Assembly (NCBI RefSeq): GCF_017562075.2
Contig: NC_054081.1
Span: forward strand, 19,783,141-19,847,140
DNA from: Anopheles merus
Taxonomy: Eukaryota > Arthropoda > Insecta > Diptera > Culicidae
Length of the DNA: 64,000 bases
Direction of reading: 5' to 3'
Shown here: positions 1 to 12,430 of the stretch, piece after piece
How the letters are laid out: each line of letters starts with the position of its first letter
Numbering within the stretch: position 1 is the stretch's first letter
Translations under genes and position numbers: made by a program
The notes under the pieces: model-generated
Told to the model about the DNA's origin: nothing
What the model saw: the letters and a program-made list of their open reading frames with translations, nothing else
Databases searched by the model: none

Positions 1-951
1 TAGTTCTCACTATTCTGTCATACTTTTTGTTGTTTAATATGCCTCGATTCATTAAATCATTTAGTTCTTCAACTAACTGCGTTAGATAGTCATTTAAATT
101 GTCTGGTTTCGACGTTCCGTGGAATATCCCGACAATAAAAGGGGAAATATGGGGCATTTCATTAATATTCGCCAGAATGGGCCAAAACTGCGAACTACTG
201 CTTTTGTGTAACGGAATCCCATCTACAAAAATGTTCAATGACAGTTTGGAACCATGAACTTTCGTAAAGCTAAAATTAAACATTGATAATATGAATTAAC
301 AAAAAAACATTTAGGAATGCTAGAGCTTCAATAGGTGTAAACAAAATTAAAATTCTTACCGTAGGTGAGTGGTCATGCTCTCCTCAACTCCTCTGTACCA
401 AAACTTTCCATCCTTCACGTTAGTTATTTCTGGGCGATATTTGCAGGTGTTTAGGAAAGTTCTCGCATCTTTAGGTAACCCGTATGCTGTCTTCAGATTA
501 AAAATCTTTAACAGAATTGACGTATGTGGATGGTTTGTATGTGGACAAGGCCCAAAATTTAAGGCAATCACTCATGCTCATATTTTCAAAGTCGGGTTCT
601 TCGCCCGTTTCATCCCCTGATTCTCCCTCGATTGCATCCTCCTCATACGCATTTACTTCCTCATATACCATGTTTATGGCTCGGTTGTCCGTTCTATCTT
701 GATCATCATTATTCGAAGTAACGTGTAGGATGTCTTCAGCTATTACGAATAAAATTGTTGTTGATTAAGGTTATTTTAAAGTTTATGATATAAAAGCACA
801 CTCTAATGGTTACCCACTTACATGTTTTGCTTGCAACTGGATCAGAACTGTCGGATTCCTCTAATTTTTTCTTCTTTGCTGCAGTAGCCTGTGCTCTATA
901 AAGCATTCCAGTTTTTCTTATTCGTTTCGAGTATTCCATTTTTGGACTCAA
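1..951 (-). pseudogene. Transposase-like gene, left copy (cut by window edge)
   Basis: The frame starts at the ATG near 939 (MEYSKRIRK) or a slightly earlier codon at 951. Two introns have consensus ends: 740-821 (GTAAGT...TAG) and 270-359 (GTAAGA...TAG). Exons encode a Lys/Glu-rich start, an acidic stretch, then LPKDARTFL, a VDGIPLHK-like segment and GIFHGTSKPDN. That spacing of an LPK.R block, an (I/V)DG.P..K block and a G...G..KP block is what I recognise from large insect and cnidarian 'transposase domain' proteins distantly like plant tnp2/CACTA transposases. The family name is inference. One frameshift near 520 is shared with the right copy. Elsewhere this copy is more intact, because two A-runs shortened in the right copy keep frame here. 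The gene runs off the window at position 1. Confidence 0.62.
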
Positions 952-1600
952 GTTAATTCACAAAATAAAAAAATGTTCAGAAAACAAATGTATGCTTGGT
1001 TTTGTTTGGCTCCAAAAATGTAAACAAAATCTTGTGGGATGATTCTGATTGAAACCATTTCATGACAGGAAGAGCTACAGAACGTTAACCTTTAATTTTC
1101 TTGAAATTTTCAAGCAAATCAAGTAAATTTTCGATGCGATGAAAAAATTCGGAAAGTAAATGCTAATCGCCTTGTAAGGCATTTAAAGCATTAAATGCCT
1201 TCGAAATGACTTTGAAGTCATTCAATGCTAGCAGGGTTGCAATTATATGCAAGGTTGCCACAAGTTTTATTGTTAACTACTATTGTACCCTTCCCGCAAA
1301 TTTCCGTTAAATTCCTTCTAATCACCTTGTAATCGCCGGCGAATTGAAGGCGATCAGCAGTGCATTTAGCAGTAATTAAATGCCTTTGAAATATGTCAAT
1401 GGAAAATTTCGCTTTAAATTTGAAATTTGAAATTGCAACTGTCAAAATAAAACCTTACAAGCGTCTTCAGCACTACACTGTTGTAGTGTTCCCAGCTATG
1501 AGCATGAGATTCGATAGCACGATTTATGTGTTATGTCTCTTGCGTTAAGCTCTGAGCTCCCGCTGCGCAAATTCGAGCAGTTTCCAGCGCAGGAAATGTA

Positions 1601-1632
1601 CCAAAATCTGCGCTGGCCAGCGCAGATTTTGG
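1601..1632. repeat. 32-bp perfect palindrome (left arm)
   Basis: The sequence reads identically on both strands, with centre TGGCCA inside two GCGC words. It could extrude as a 16-bp stem without a loop. Related CCAGCGC words flank it at about 1580-1590 and 1645-1675. The same palindrome is kept at 10379-10410. Confidence 0.95.
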
Positions 1633-2319
1633 CTGGTCTCCCGCGCTGGACTTCAGCGATTCCTGCGCTGGGTTGAGCAAGTTTAGCGCCATCTGTTGGT
1701 GAAATGGACGAACTATTTATGGCGGTGGAGCAAACAAACGGTCAAAAAATTTAAAAATATTGGCGCCCATTTTTTCGTCCGCTTCTTCTCCCTCCCTCAC
1801 CCTGCCTTGCCTAACTTGCGCTTCTGCCCGTGCCTTCCGCCGCCAGCTGATTGGCTGTTGCGGTGTATGCGTTGATACTCATATGTGCATTGCGGTTGTG
1901 TATTGTTATTGGTGGGTGTTAGCATTTATTAATTTGTGAGTGACCTTGAGACGCCGTGGGAGAAGCTGGTTGGGTTGGTTTGGGATTTAAAGTGTTATCG
2001 GTGTATTGATGGTTTATTTTATTTCGTGCCGCTGCTGATGAGACCATTCGATGCCCCTGCCAATTGAGGGTGAAGAAGCCTATTTAAAACAAGCGTAGGA
2101 GAACGTCTTACACTAATCTAATATTTTTTTATTTGAACATGTTTGATGCTTCAACGACCTTCTAAGCATCATGTAGCACAATGTATAGTGGCTATAATTT
2201 TTTTAATGTGCCGAAATCTGTCTCGAGTTTTCGGGTCTCGATACACACACGCACACACACAGCGCGAGGAAAGTGACCGTTCACTCTATCATGTCGCGAT
2301 TCCCCACCCCGCCCGGCGC

Positions 2320-2497
2320 CGCGGGACCGCCGTCATTCCTCACATCTGCATGCCCGTCGTGGGTTCTAACCGCGTATGAACCGTCCGCCGTAGCAAGGGC
2401 TGACTATCCGGCTACGTGCTACTCAAGACCTGAAAAGGCCGGCATGATCGCGTTGGCTATTACGCCAATAATAATAATAATAATAAGAAGAACTTAG
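2320..2497 (+). mobile_element. tRNA-derived SINE, 5'-truncated
   Basis: A box-B-like element (GGGTTCTAACCG, 2361-2372) is followed by a body ending GGCCGGCATGATCGCG...TTACGCC and a short (AAT)n/AAG tail near 2466-2493. The same body and tail type occurs on the minus strand at 21411-21595, where box B is better preserved. No box A is visible because the SINE begins at the inverted-repeat boundary. I infer a Pol III-transcribed, LINE-mobilised SINE. Confidence 0.6.
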
Positions 2498-3050
2498 CAT
2501 AGCAGTCCACACTCGGGGAAGGTTTTTGTTTTGACTTTGGTGCTGCCGGGTCTACCGCTGTGGCGCGACAAATGCACGGAATGCACTCGACCAAAACATG
2601 AACCTACCGATCCGAACCCACTCCAAGGCATTGTCTGTCAATCGGCGTCATGATAACTACTCCAAACCAACAAGCCATCAGATTCTGGACGGACAGGTGC
2701 AGCACCATACGCGCACCGTAATAAACAAATCCAAAATCCTCTTTTGTGTGGATTCAATTCAGAATGTTGTTTCCACTTGCGTCTGCTAGCTGATTTAGAA
2801 ATAAATGTGCAACATATCGCACGCACGTTTGCTTAGATGCTACAGTGTGTCTTTTTAATACCCCCAACAGCAGAGCCGATCGCAAAGATGCCAATGCCAA
2901 TGGTTGTGTTGTCTCTCAGGTAGCGAGATCGAGAATGCGTGGTATTTTGTAGACGCAGCGGATGAAAATGTACGCATCAGAATCAAATAGTTTAGGGGTT
3001 TCCAAACACACGCACACACCCGAACACAATAACACGCGCCCTCAAACTCA
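2498..3050. other. Unassigned spacer
   Basis: No coding region or recognisable element. Frames of 60-odd residues occur on both strands without motifs. The right end grades into CA-rich sequence from about 3005. Confidence 0.5.
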
Positions 3051-3237
<187 letters not shown>

Positions 3238-4649
3238 TGGCTTTGTTTTTGAACATTGGGGCTGATTGGCTTTGAGTCATGAAGGACGTGATTTTGCTGT
3301 CGCTTCTGATCGAGACTGTTTTTTGTAGTGTTTTTGGTGCGATTCACTGGTGCTTTTCCTTGACAAGGAGTTTGGTTCTGCCTGTGGTTTCCGTGCGTAT
3401 AGCGGGTTCTGTCCGCGGGCCTTTTTCTTCTGAGGGGCAGAAGCGCGGAACGTGCTAGTCTTGTGGAACGCGGGTGAAGCCGCCACTATAGAACAAGGTC
3501 GTTTTCGAAGAAAGTGCGGTTGTTTGTAGTGGTGTTGCCGTGGAAAGTATCTCGTGCATTTAGGATACACACTGTACCTCTCAAATATTGATAGTGCGCG
3601 TGAAGTATAGTTCGGTATTGCGGGTGCCTTTACGCACACTTGAGTTTAGCGAGTAGTGTAATTGTGCTGGTGAAGCAAAGTGGCACCCAGTGCGTGAGTG
3701 ACTCGAACGTGAGTTCTGTGAGTTCCAGTGACTTATCGTTGCGTTTGTTGCGTTGTTGTGTCCAAACACCACCGGTATACTGTGTGCGTAGTGAGTGTTT
3801 TACGATCTTCGAGTGCGTGAGTGCCTTTGTGTTAACCCCAACGGGACAAAAGTAGAAAGCTTGGAGCAAAATAATCGTTTGTCTCCCTCTATCCTCTATT
3901 CCGCGCTTGCTTGCACTCATGCGCGAGCGCTCGACTATATTCTCTCAGAACTGAGTATTCGCAGTTCAACCCGTGCAGTGAGAATGTATGTGTTAATGTG
4001 TAGCGAAATTTGTCTCTGTATCTCATTCCCCCACCCCCAAAAAACCACATTCACTCTCCGCGCACTCTTACAATTTTGGCGCGCACGCTACATACAACAT
4101 AATACAAAAGGTCGTTTTAACCGCGCGCACTGATCAAAGTCGCGATGGTTCAATCGGAACGCCGACGCTCCAAGTCAGAGATATTTGGTCTGAAGAAAAA
4201 AGTTTTTCTGACCAAATCGACAACACACACGCGACGACACACATCGTCACATCGACCGCCGTCGATGGAAGTGAATGATGTTCTAAAAATAGATCTGTGG
4301 GGCGAGTGAGAAGGAGGAGGGGCGTAGAACAAGAGTACGCGTGAGAGTGAGTCGTCGCGTGCGTGTGTGTGGGGTGTACACGAGAGAACTCATTTTTTTG
4401 CTCTTTCCTGGAACCCAGATGTTCTACATTCTTCTGATTTTAAGCAACAAAAGTAGAACGGGAAGTAGAAGGCTACTTCATTTCTACTTTCCTTGCTACT
4501 TTCGAGCGTGTTGACTCGCTTGGGACGTAGTGCGTGAGTGCGGAAGAAGCATTAGGGTGCGTATACACGTACCGTGCGCGGTTAACGTCTTAGGGTGCGC
4601 ATACACTCAAAGAACTAAATGCGCTGCGTGTCTGGATTCGCCTAACGGA

Positions 4650-6056
4650 ATGAACGGAAACGAATCGCTTCATCCTCGTCCGCTAGGGTCTGCCCTTAAG
4701 GACATAGGCGCCTTTTTTGGACGTAGCAACAAGACGCCAAGATCGCCCCCGGATGATAATGTGCAGGGTTCTGTATCACCGGCGGTGGATGTCGTTGAAG
4801 TTACGCCGGAAGAGCCGACTTCAGCCAGCATGGAGTGCCAGGAAACTTCCCATCCTATCAAGGAAGTGGGTTTCGAGGTTAGTGCCAGCAAACTGCAAGA
4901 AGCCCTGGTGGTAGCAAGGGAGCTGCATACGTACACGAAGGATCGGAACAATGTACATGCTCCCATCAAAAAGATGTCAGTGAGCATCCTCTCGGCGTTA
5001 TCGTGTATCGAACGGGAGATGTTGACTATGAAGTTGCGAGCGGAGAGGGCTGAAAAGGCGCTTCGCGAGGTCCAATCGGAACCTCCAGAAACACCTATGA
5101 ATGGGAAGAGAAGTAGGAAAGTGAGAACGCCAGAGGAAGCAGAGGACGCTAAACGAGCAAAAAACGATGCTCCCTCTTGTAACCGTCCAGATGCAGAGTA
5201 TAGCGAAGGGGAAAAAAACTCAGAGAACGGTGAGCTATGGAGCACGGTTGTCAGCAAAAAAGCCCAACGCAAGAAGAAGATGGGAGCCATGGCGGAGGGT
5301 AAGCAAACAAGAGCGAGTGAACACAACGGCCCAGTTAAACCCGTACCGTGACGTCCAAAAACGGAGGCAATCCTAGTTGAGACCACTGAAGTATCAACGC
5401 ACAAAGACATCCTCCGCAAGCTTAAAGCTGACCCTGAGCTTCAGTCGTTCGGCAAACAAGTTGCTCGAATAAGAAGCACTAAAAATGGAGGATCGCTATT
5501 TGAGCTTAAGAAAAGTGATCAAACGGAGTGCGAAAGCTTTTCCGGAAAGATCCAACAAGCCATTGGTGAAGCTGGCAACGTAAAGTCTTTGGGACAAATG
5601 GAGACAGTAGAAATTCGTTTCATCGACGAAGAAACGGAAGCAGCTGACGTAGAGAGGGATTTGAGAAACCAGATAACTGGCCTCGAAGGCTATAAAGTCG
5701 AGGTAACGATGAAGCCTTCCTTCTCTGGTATGCAGACCGCTCTAGTGAAACTCCCGGTAAAGCTAGTGTCGGTGGTTACAGGAGCAGGAAAAGTGCAAAT
5801 CGGTTGGTCAGTCTGCCCGGTGCGTATAAATATACCGAGCAGAAGATGTTACCGCTGCTGGCAAACCGACCACATTTCTCAGGACTGCTGTGGGCCAGAC
5901 AGAAGGGACTGCTGCCTGCGCTGCGGGGAAAAAGGGCACTTCGCTGCTACGTGTCGTCAGCCACCACGATGTGTGCTTTGTCCAGATGGATCCAACGTGC
6001 ATCACTCTAGCGGAGCACTCTGTCCGGCGGCTAAGAAAACAGCACCATGGAAGTAG
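4650..6056 (+). pseudogene. R1-clade LINE ORF1 (Gag-like nucleic-acid-binding protein)
   Basis: About 468 codons from the first in-frame ATG (4650); the frame is open upstream to 4530 but without an ATG. The protein would bind element RNA. It has an acidic, Ser/Pro-rich N-terminus, a Lys/Arg/Glu-rich middle likely to be coiled (about residues 110-200), and three C-terminal knuckles: CYRCWQTDHISQDC, CLRCGEKGHFAATC and a third starting CVLC. One in-frame TGA at 5349-5351 followed by CGT interrupts it, probably a CGA-to-TGA change at a CpG. No frameshift is seen. The stop TAG at 6054 overlaps the ORF2 start by 10 nt, so ORF2 is probably reached by reinitiation or frameshifting. Confidence 0.85.
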
Positions 6057-9025
6057 TCCAGATAAACCTAAACCATTGTGAAGAGGCACAGGCACTACTG
6101 AGCCAGGTGATGGTGGAAGAGATAGGAGATATTGCCATAGTCTCTGAGCCATACAGCGCTCCAACAGACTCTAGTAGCTGGGTGGCAGATAAGACTGGGA
6201 ACGCTGCAATATGGGTGACAGGCAGGTACCCAATACAACGGGTAGTATCAAACACCTTCGAGGGTTTCTGCATAGCTGAAGTAAATGGAGTGTTTTTCTG
6301 CAGCTGTTATGCTCCCCCAAGTTGGGAGCTAGAGAGGTTCCATGTTATGTTAGACAACCTCATAGCAGAGCTGGATGGGCATAGAACACTTGTAATTGCC
6401 GGTGATTTCAATGCCTGGGCTGTTGAATGGGGGAGCAAGCGAACTAATAGCAGAGGTGATGCTGTTCTCGAAAGCTTCGCCCGGCTGGGAGTAACGCTGG
6501 GAAATACCGGCACAACCCCCACGTTCAACAGAAACGAGAGGACATCAATCGTTGATATTACGCTCTGCAGTCCCACCTTCTCGGAGAGATTAAACTGGCG
6601 AGTTACTGATGCACTCACACTCAGCGACCATAATGTTGTCAGATACGCCATCATCCAAGGGCATAGGCTACCATCATCATCAGCGCATGGGTCCCGAGTT
6701 GGTGGTAGAGGCTGGAAAACCGAATCCTTCAATGAGGATTTCTTTAAGGAGCTCTTAGCTTTCGGAGATTTCGGCGAAGCCGTCAGCGCCTCCCAAATCA
6801 TGATAGCCCTTACCAAGCCTGTGATGGCGCTATGCCAAGAAGAAAACCTCCTAACGGACGACGACCACCTGTGTACTGGTGGAACGCGTCGATTAAAAGA
6901 CAACGGGCTGAATGCGTAGCAGCACGGCGCAAAATGCAGCGAGAAAGATGCCCTGAAGTCAAACAGCAACTCAGGATCGTATACATTGCGGCTAGGTCAG
7001 ATCTTAAAAGAGCGATTAAAGCCAGTAAAAGGCAACACTTCCTCAAGCTATGCGACGAAATCGCTCGGAAGCCCTGGGGACTTGCCTTCAATACACTCAT
7101 GAACAAGGTAAAGTCTTCGGAACCTGTAGAACAGTGTCCTGTAAAGCTGAAGAGCATTATTGAAATCCTGTTTCCAACACATGCACCACCGAACCTCAGT
7201 CCTACGATCAACACGCCAGAGACTGACCCTGTGCCTGTAACGAGACAGGAGATTATTAACCTGGCTAATCGATTAAAATGTGGCAAAGCTCCTGGGATAG
7301 ATGGCATCCCCAATATGGCGATCAAGGCTGCTATGTTGGCATACCCTGATGTGTTCAGAAACGTGCTAATGAACACCCTGACTACCGGCCAGTTTCCGTC
7401 TATGTGGAAAGACAGAAATTAGTCTTGATACCAAAGCCAGGTAAGCCGCCTGGCCACCCTTCAGCTTTGAGGCCCTTGGGGCTTGTGGATAACCTGGCCA
7501 AAGTGCAAGAGATGGTGATTTTGGACCGCCTTACAAATACACTGAGGGACCACACGGTCTGTCTGACCGTCAATTTGGCTTCCGGAAAAAACGATCTACA
7601 GTGGACGCGATACTGGCGGTGCTGGAAAAAGGTAATGCGGCGTTTCAACGGAAGCGATGTGGAGCCCGATACTGTGCGCTCATCACCATCGACGTGAAGA
7701 ATGCCTTCAACAGTGCTAGTTGGGAGGCAATCGCGGCAGCGGTAGAGCGCATGAAGATTCCCCCGCACTTGTGCAGGCTGTTGAGGAATTATCTTGACGG
7801 TCGCGTGTTGCAGTATGATACGGCGGAAGGAGTGAAAACAAAAACCATCACCGCAGGCGTACCCCAGGGATCAGTGCTTGGTCCCACCCTGTGGAACGTC
7901 ATGTATGATGGAGTACTGACCCTCGCCCTCCCTCCTGGTGTCGAAATCACTGGTTTTGCAGACGACATCGCTATTACTGTCTCAGCCGTGTCTATTGAGG
8001 AGGTAGAGATGCTTGCCACCGACGCAGTCGGTCGGATTGACCGGTGGATGCGGGATGCAAAGCTAGAGATTGCGCATGCGAAGACTGAGTTCATCGTCAT
8101 CAGCAGTCACAAGGTGCCCCAAAAAGCATCGATAATGGCAGGAACTGTACAAGTCGAGTCTACCAGATCGCTGAAGTATCTTGGGGTAGTCATTGATGAC
8201 CGACTGAAATTTAAGAGCCACCTCGAGGAAGCCTGCAAGAAGGCCATGAAAGCAATAAATGCACTAGCGGCATTCACTCCAAACATTGGCGGACCGAGTA
8301 GCAGCATTAGGCGCCTTCATGCTAACTGCGCCATCTCGGTGTTGAGGTACGGAGCGCCGGTTTGGGCGCATATACTACAGGAGAAGCAGCACCAGAACAC
8401 CGTGAATAAGGTGCACAGGAAGTTGGCCATGCGTGTTGCTAGCGCGTACCGTACCATTTCGTACGAAGCGGTATGCGTTATTGCGAGCATGATGCCTCTT
8501 CGCATCACCCTCGAGGAGGACTCGAAGAACTTCCGGAAATCGCGTGCGGGGGAATCTTTCACCGAGACTGCTAAGAAAGCCTCAAGGCAAGCATCGATGC
8601 GGCAATGGCAGAACGAGTGGAGTAACTCGTTGAACGGAAGATGGACCTACTTGCTGATCCCCGACGTTGCAGCATGGCTAGACAGGAAACATGGTGATGT
8701 GGACTACTTTGTCACCCAGGTTCTTTCCGGCCACGGCTGTTTTAGAAGCTATCTGCACAGGTTCAATCGCGCCTCTTCATCTCGGTGCCCTGTGTGCAAG
8801 GATGAGGATGAGACGGTGGACCACGTCATGTTCCACTGCCCCCGATTCGCCGAGGAACGCCTGCAGTTGAACGAGAGTTGCAGAGTAGAGGTGGGCCGTT
8901 CTAACCTGGTACAAGCCATGCTGCAGCACACCGACTCATGGGAGGCAGCGGCAACAACAATGCGTCTGATTCTGACCAAGCTGCACCAAAAATGGAAGCA
9001 AGACCAGCAGCTCGGCGATATTTAA
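6047..9025 (+). pseudogene. R1-clade LINE ORF2: endonuclease and reverse transcriptase
   Basis: About 990 codons. The endonuclease (6047 to about 6700) shows INLNHC, VSEPYSAP, GDFNAWAVEWGS and SDHNVV. The RT (about 7240-8120) shows KCGKAPGIDGI, a GVPQGS box and FADDIAITV with the catalytic Asp pair. The C-terminus has CPVCKDEDETVDHVMFHC, the CX2CX8HX4C motif. The endonuclease nicks the target and the RT primes from the nick. Three frame changes break it: one base lost near 6819, one near 7405-7415, and a two-base change near 7550. The last 474 codons are intact. The first two losses fall in short homopolymers, so sequencing or assembly error is possible. Confidence 0.88.
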
Positions 9026-9350
9026 ATTCGTCGTGAGTGTATGTGTTAGTGAACACGTGAGTGCGCGGCGGAAAAAGTGTCGTTTAGTGCCTGGTGTTTC
9101 GCGTCGTCGTCATGACCGTTTTGTGTTCGCGTGATAACTGTCGAATCTGTCTCGCGAACTTTGGCTCATCGTGCAGTAGCGAGGATGAAATGCTAATGCA
9201 TAAGCCCTTCCCCAAGAAGCATACCGAAAGGTGAACCCATGGGAAGGGTATATGGCCCAAGGAGGGGGTTTACTGGGTAAGAATCCCATGTCAACACCCG
9301 TGCGACAACGGGAGTCTTTCGAAGATTCCCCCTCCTTGTAAAACAAAAAA

Positions 9351-9469
<119 letters not shown>

Positions 9470-9516
9470 AACGTATGCGCGCACACACATATGCACGTAA
9501 GCGCGCACCCGAGCAC

Positions 9517-9628
9517 GCACCCACGAAAGCGCGCACGCGATAACGCACCTATGAACGCGCGCACGCGATAAAGCACCTACGAACGCGCGCACGCGAGAAC
9601 GCACCTACGAACCCACGCACACGCACGA
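9517..9628. repeat. 28-bp minisatellite, four units
   Basis: Units start at 9517, 9545, 9573 and 9601, with consensus around GCACCTACGAACGCGCGCAC. The third and fourth diverge slightly. It lies between the AC tract and the right inverted-repeat arm. The antisense Arg/Ala-rich frames across it are repeat translations. Confidence 0.8.
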
Positions 9629-9694
9629 GCGAGTACGGCTACCTTATCGGAAGAAAGGCTGGTTCAGCTTTCTTGTAGCGCATCCACATCTCTA

Positions 9695-11995
9695 GCGCCG
9701 GGCGGGGTGGGGAATCGCGACATGATAGAGTGAACGGTCACTTTCCTCGCGCTGTGTGTGTGCGTGTGTGTATCGAGACCCGAAAACTCGAGACAGATTT
9801 CGGCACATTAAAAAAAAATTATAGCCACTATACATTGTGCTACATGATACTTAGAAGGTCGTTGAAGCATCAAACATGTTCAAATAAAAAAAAATAGATT
9901 AGTGTTAGACGTTCTCCTACGCTTGTTTTAAATAGGCTTCTTCACCCTCAATTGGCAGGGGCATCGAATGATCTCATCAGCAGCGGCACGAAATAAAATA
10001 AACCATCAATACACCGATAACACTTTAATCCCAAACCAACCCAACCAGCTTCTCCCACGGCGTCTCAAGGTCACTCACAAATTAATAAATGCTAACACCC
10101 ACCAATAACATACACAACCGCAATGCACATATGAGTATCAACGCATACACCGCAACAGCCAATCAGCTGGCGGCGGAAGGCACGGGCAGAAGCGCAAGTT
10201 AGGCAAGGCAGGGTGAGGGAGGGAAGAAGCGGACGAAAAAATGGGCGCCAATATTTTTAAATTTTTTGACCGTTTGTTTGCTCCACCGCCATAAATAGTT
10301 CGTCCATTTCACCAACAGATGGCGCTAAACTTGCTCAACCCAGCGCAGGAATCGCTGAAGTCCAGCGCGGGAGACCAGCCAAAATCTGCGCTGGCCAGCG
10401 CAGATTTTGGTACATTTCCTGCGCTGGAAACTGCTCGAATTTGCGCAGCGGGAGCTCAGAGCTTAACGCAAGAGACATAACACATAAATCGTGCTATCGA
10501 ATCTCATGCTCATAGCTGGGAACACTACAACAGTGTAGTGCTGAAGACGCTTGAAAGGTTTTATTTTGACAGTTGCAATTTCAAATTTCAAATTTAAAGC
10601 GAAATTTTCCATTGACATATTTCAAAGGCATTTAATTACTGCTAAATGCACTGCTGATCGCCTTCAATTCGCCGGCGATTACAAGGTGATTAGAAGGAAT
10701 TTGCGGGAAGGGTACAATAGTAGTTAACAATAAAACTTGTGGCAACCTTCCATATAATTGCAACCCTGCTAGCATTGAATGACTTCAAAGTCATTTCGAA
10801 GGCATTTAATGTTTTAAATGCCTTACAAGGCGATTAGCATTTACTTCCGAATTTTTTCATCGCATCGAAAATTTACTTGATTTGCTTGAAAATTTCAAGA
10901 AAATTAAAGGTTAACGTTCTGTAGCTCTTCCTGTCATGAAATGGTTTCAATCAGAATCATCCCACAAGATTTTGTTTACATTTTTGGAGCCAAACAAAAC
11001 CAAGCATACATTTGTTTTCTGAACATTTTTTTATTTTGTGAATTAACTTGAGTCCAAAAATGGAATACTCGAAACGAATAAGAAAAACTGGAATGCTTTA
11101 TAGAGCACAGGCTACTGCAGCAAAGAAGAAAAATTAGAGGAATCCGACAGTTCTGATCCAGTTGCAAGCAAAACATGTAAGTGGGTAACCATTAGAGTGT
11201 GCTTTTATATCATAAACTTTAAAATAACCTTAATCAACAACAATTTTATTCGTAATAGCTGAAGACATCCTACACGTTACTTCGAATAATGATGATCAAG
11301 ATAGAACGGACAACCGAGCCATAAACATGGTATATGAGGAAGTAAATGCGTATGAGGAGGATGCAATCGAGGGAGAATCAGGGGATGAAACGGGCGAAGA
11401 ACCCGACTTTGAAAATATGAGCATGAGTGATTGCCTTAAATTTTGGGCCTTGTCCACATACAAACCATCCACATACGTCAATTCTGTTAAAGATTTTTAA
11501 TCTGAAGACAGCATACGGGTTACCTAAAGATGCGAGAACTTTCCTAAACACCTGCAAATATCGCCCAGAAATAACTAACGTGAAGGATGGAAAGTTTTGG
11601 TACAGAGGAGTTGAGGAGAGCATGACCACTCACCTACGGTAAGAATTTTAATTTGTTTACACCTATTGAAGCTCTAGCATTCCTAAATGTTTTTTTGTTA
11701 ATTCATATTATCAATGTTTAATTTTAGCTTTACGAAAGTTCATGGTTCCAAACTGTCATTGAACATTTTTGTAGATGGGATTCCGTTACACAAAGCAGTA
11801 GTTCGCAGTTTTGGCCCATTCTGGCGAATATTAATGAAATGCCCCATATTTCCCCTTTTATTGTCGGGATATTCCACGGAACGTCGAAACCAGACAATTT
11901 AAATGACTATCTAACGCAGTTAGTTGAAGAACTAAATGATTTAATGAATCGAGGCATATTAAACAACAAAAAGTATGACAGAATAGTGAGAACTA
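9695..11995. repeat. Right arm of the large inverted repeat
   Basis: Pairs with 1-2319. Loop-side boundary is 9695. The arm probably continues beyond 11995, since the transposase-like gene continues to about 12430 here while the matching left sequence is outside the window. Differences from the left arm are scattered substitutions plus indels, including shortened A-runs near 11130 and 11795. Confidence 0.93.
10379..10410. repeat. 32-bp perfect palindrome (right arm)
   Basis: Identical to the palindrome at 1601-1632. Its survival intact in both arms while neighbouring bases differ may mean recent duplication or selection on the structure; the sequence alone does not decide. Confidence 0.95.
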
Positions 11996-12430
11996 TTATA
12001 ACCGATTCGCCAGCAAGGTCATTCATCAAAGGTAAGTGTTGTATATGTATGTTTTTTTACATAATTATTTTAGACTAATAATGCTCTATATTTTAGGTGT
12101 AGCATATTTCAATTGAAAATTTGCATGCTTGAAATGCACATGTAAAGGAGAGTTCAACGAAGAGGGAAAAACAACAATATTCAAAGGCATTAACGCGCCA
12201 AAAAGAACCGATAAGCACTTTCGCGGTAGCGTGTACGCGGGCCATATCAAGCAAAGAACACCTTTACTTGATTTAAATAACTTTGATATCATAAAAAAAC
12301 ATCATAATAGCAGAGTCTATCCATTTGATAGATTTTGGAATTACTGGTAGATTACTTTTAGGCTGGAGGGACGAGACTTTAGTCTATGCAACAAAGTGGT
12401 CAGCTGCACAAATTGAGGAAAGATCAGCGG
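11058..12430 (+). pseudogene. Transposase-like gene, right copy, four exons
   Basis: Exons 11058-11176, 11259-11638, 11728-12031 and 12097 to about 12430 are separated by introns with GT...AG ends (11177-11258, 11639-11727, 12032-12096). Motifs in order: acidic N-terminal region, SDCLKFWALSTYKPSTYV, LPKDARTFL, VDGIPLHK, GIFHGTSKPDNLNDY, DSPARSFIKG, a small C-x-C pair (LKCTC), APKRTDKHFRG, and IDFGITGRLLLGW. This order matches large transposase-domain proteins of animals; no catalytic triad can be assigned with confidence. A frameshift near 11480 is shared with the left copy and so predates the duplication. Losses of one A near 11130 and 11795 are private to this copy. It is a retired element gene rather than a host gene. 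Confidence 0.65.

Larger units (their letters stand above)
1..2319. repeat. Left arm of a large inverted repeat
   Basis: This stretch is the reverse complement of 9695-11995, nearly base for base, with small indels. Position 1 pairs with 11995 and 2319 with 9695. The outer end lies beyond the window, so the arm is at least 2.3 kb. It carries a transposase-like pseudogene (1-951, minus) and about 1.35 kb of noncoding sequence. That part includes the palindrome at 1601-1632, a block rich in the word CCAGCGC, and a CT-rich stretch near 1780-1850. Both arms stop abruptly at the same base on the loop side. Confidence 0.93.

Noticed and set aside
4670..5419. 249-codon minus-strand frame opposite the R1-clade ORF1
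   Set aside because: It is a shadow of ORF1 with no motif. The plus-strand frame has zinc knuckles and the correct overlap with ORF2.
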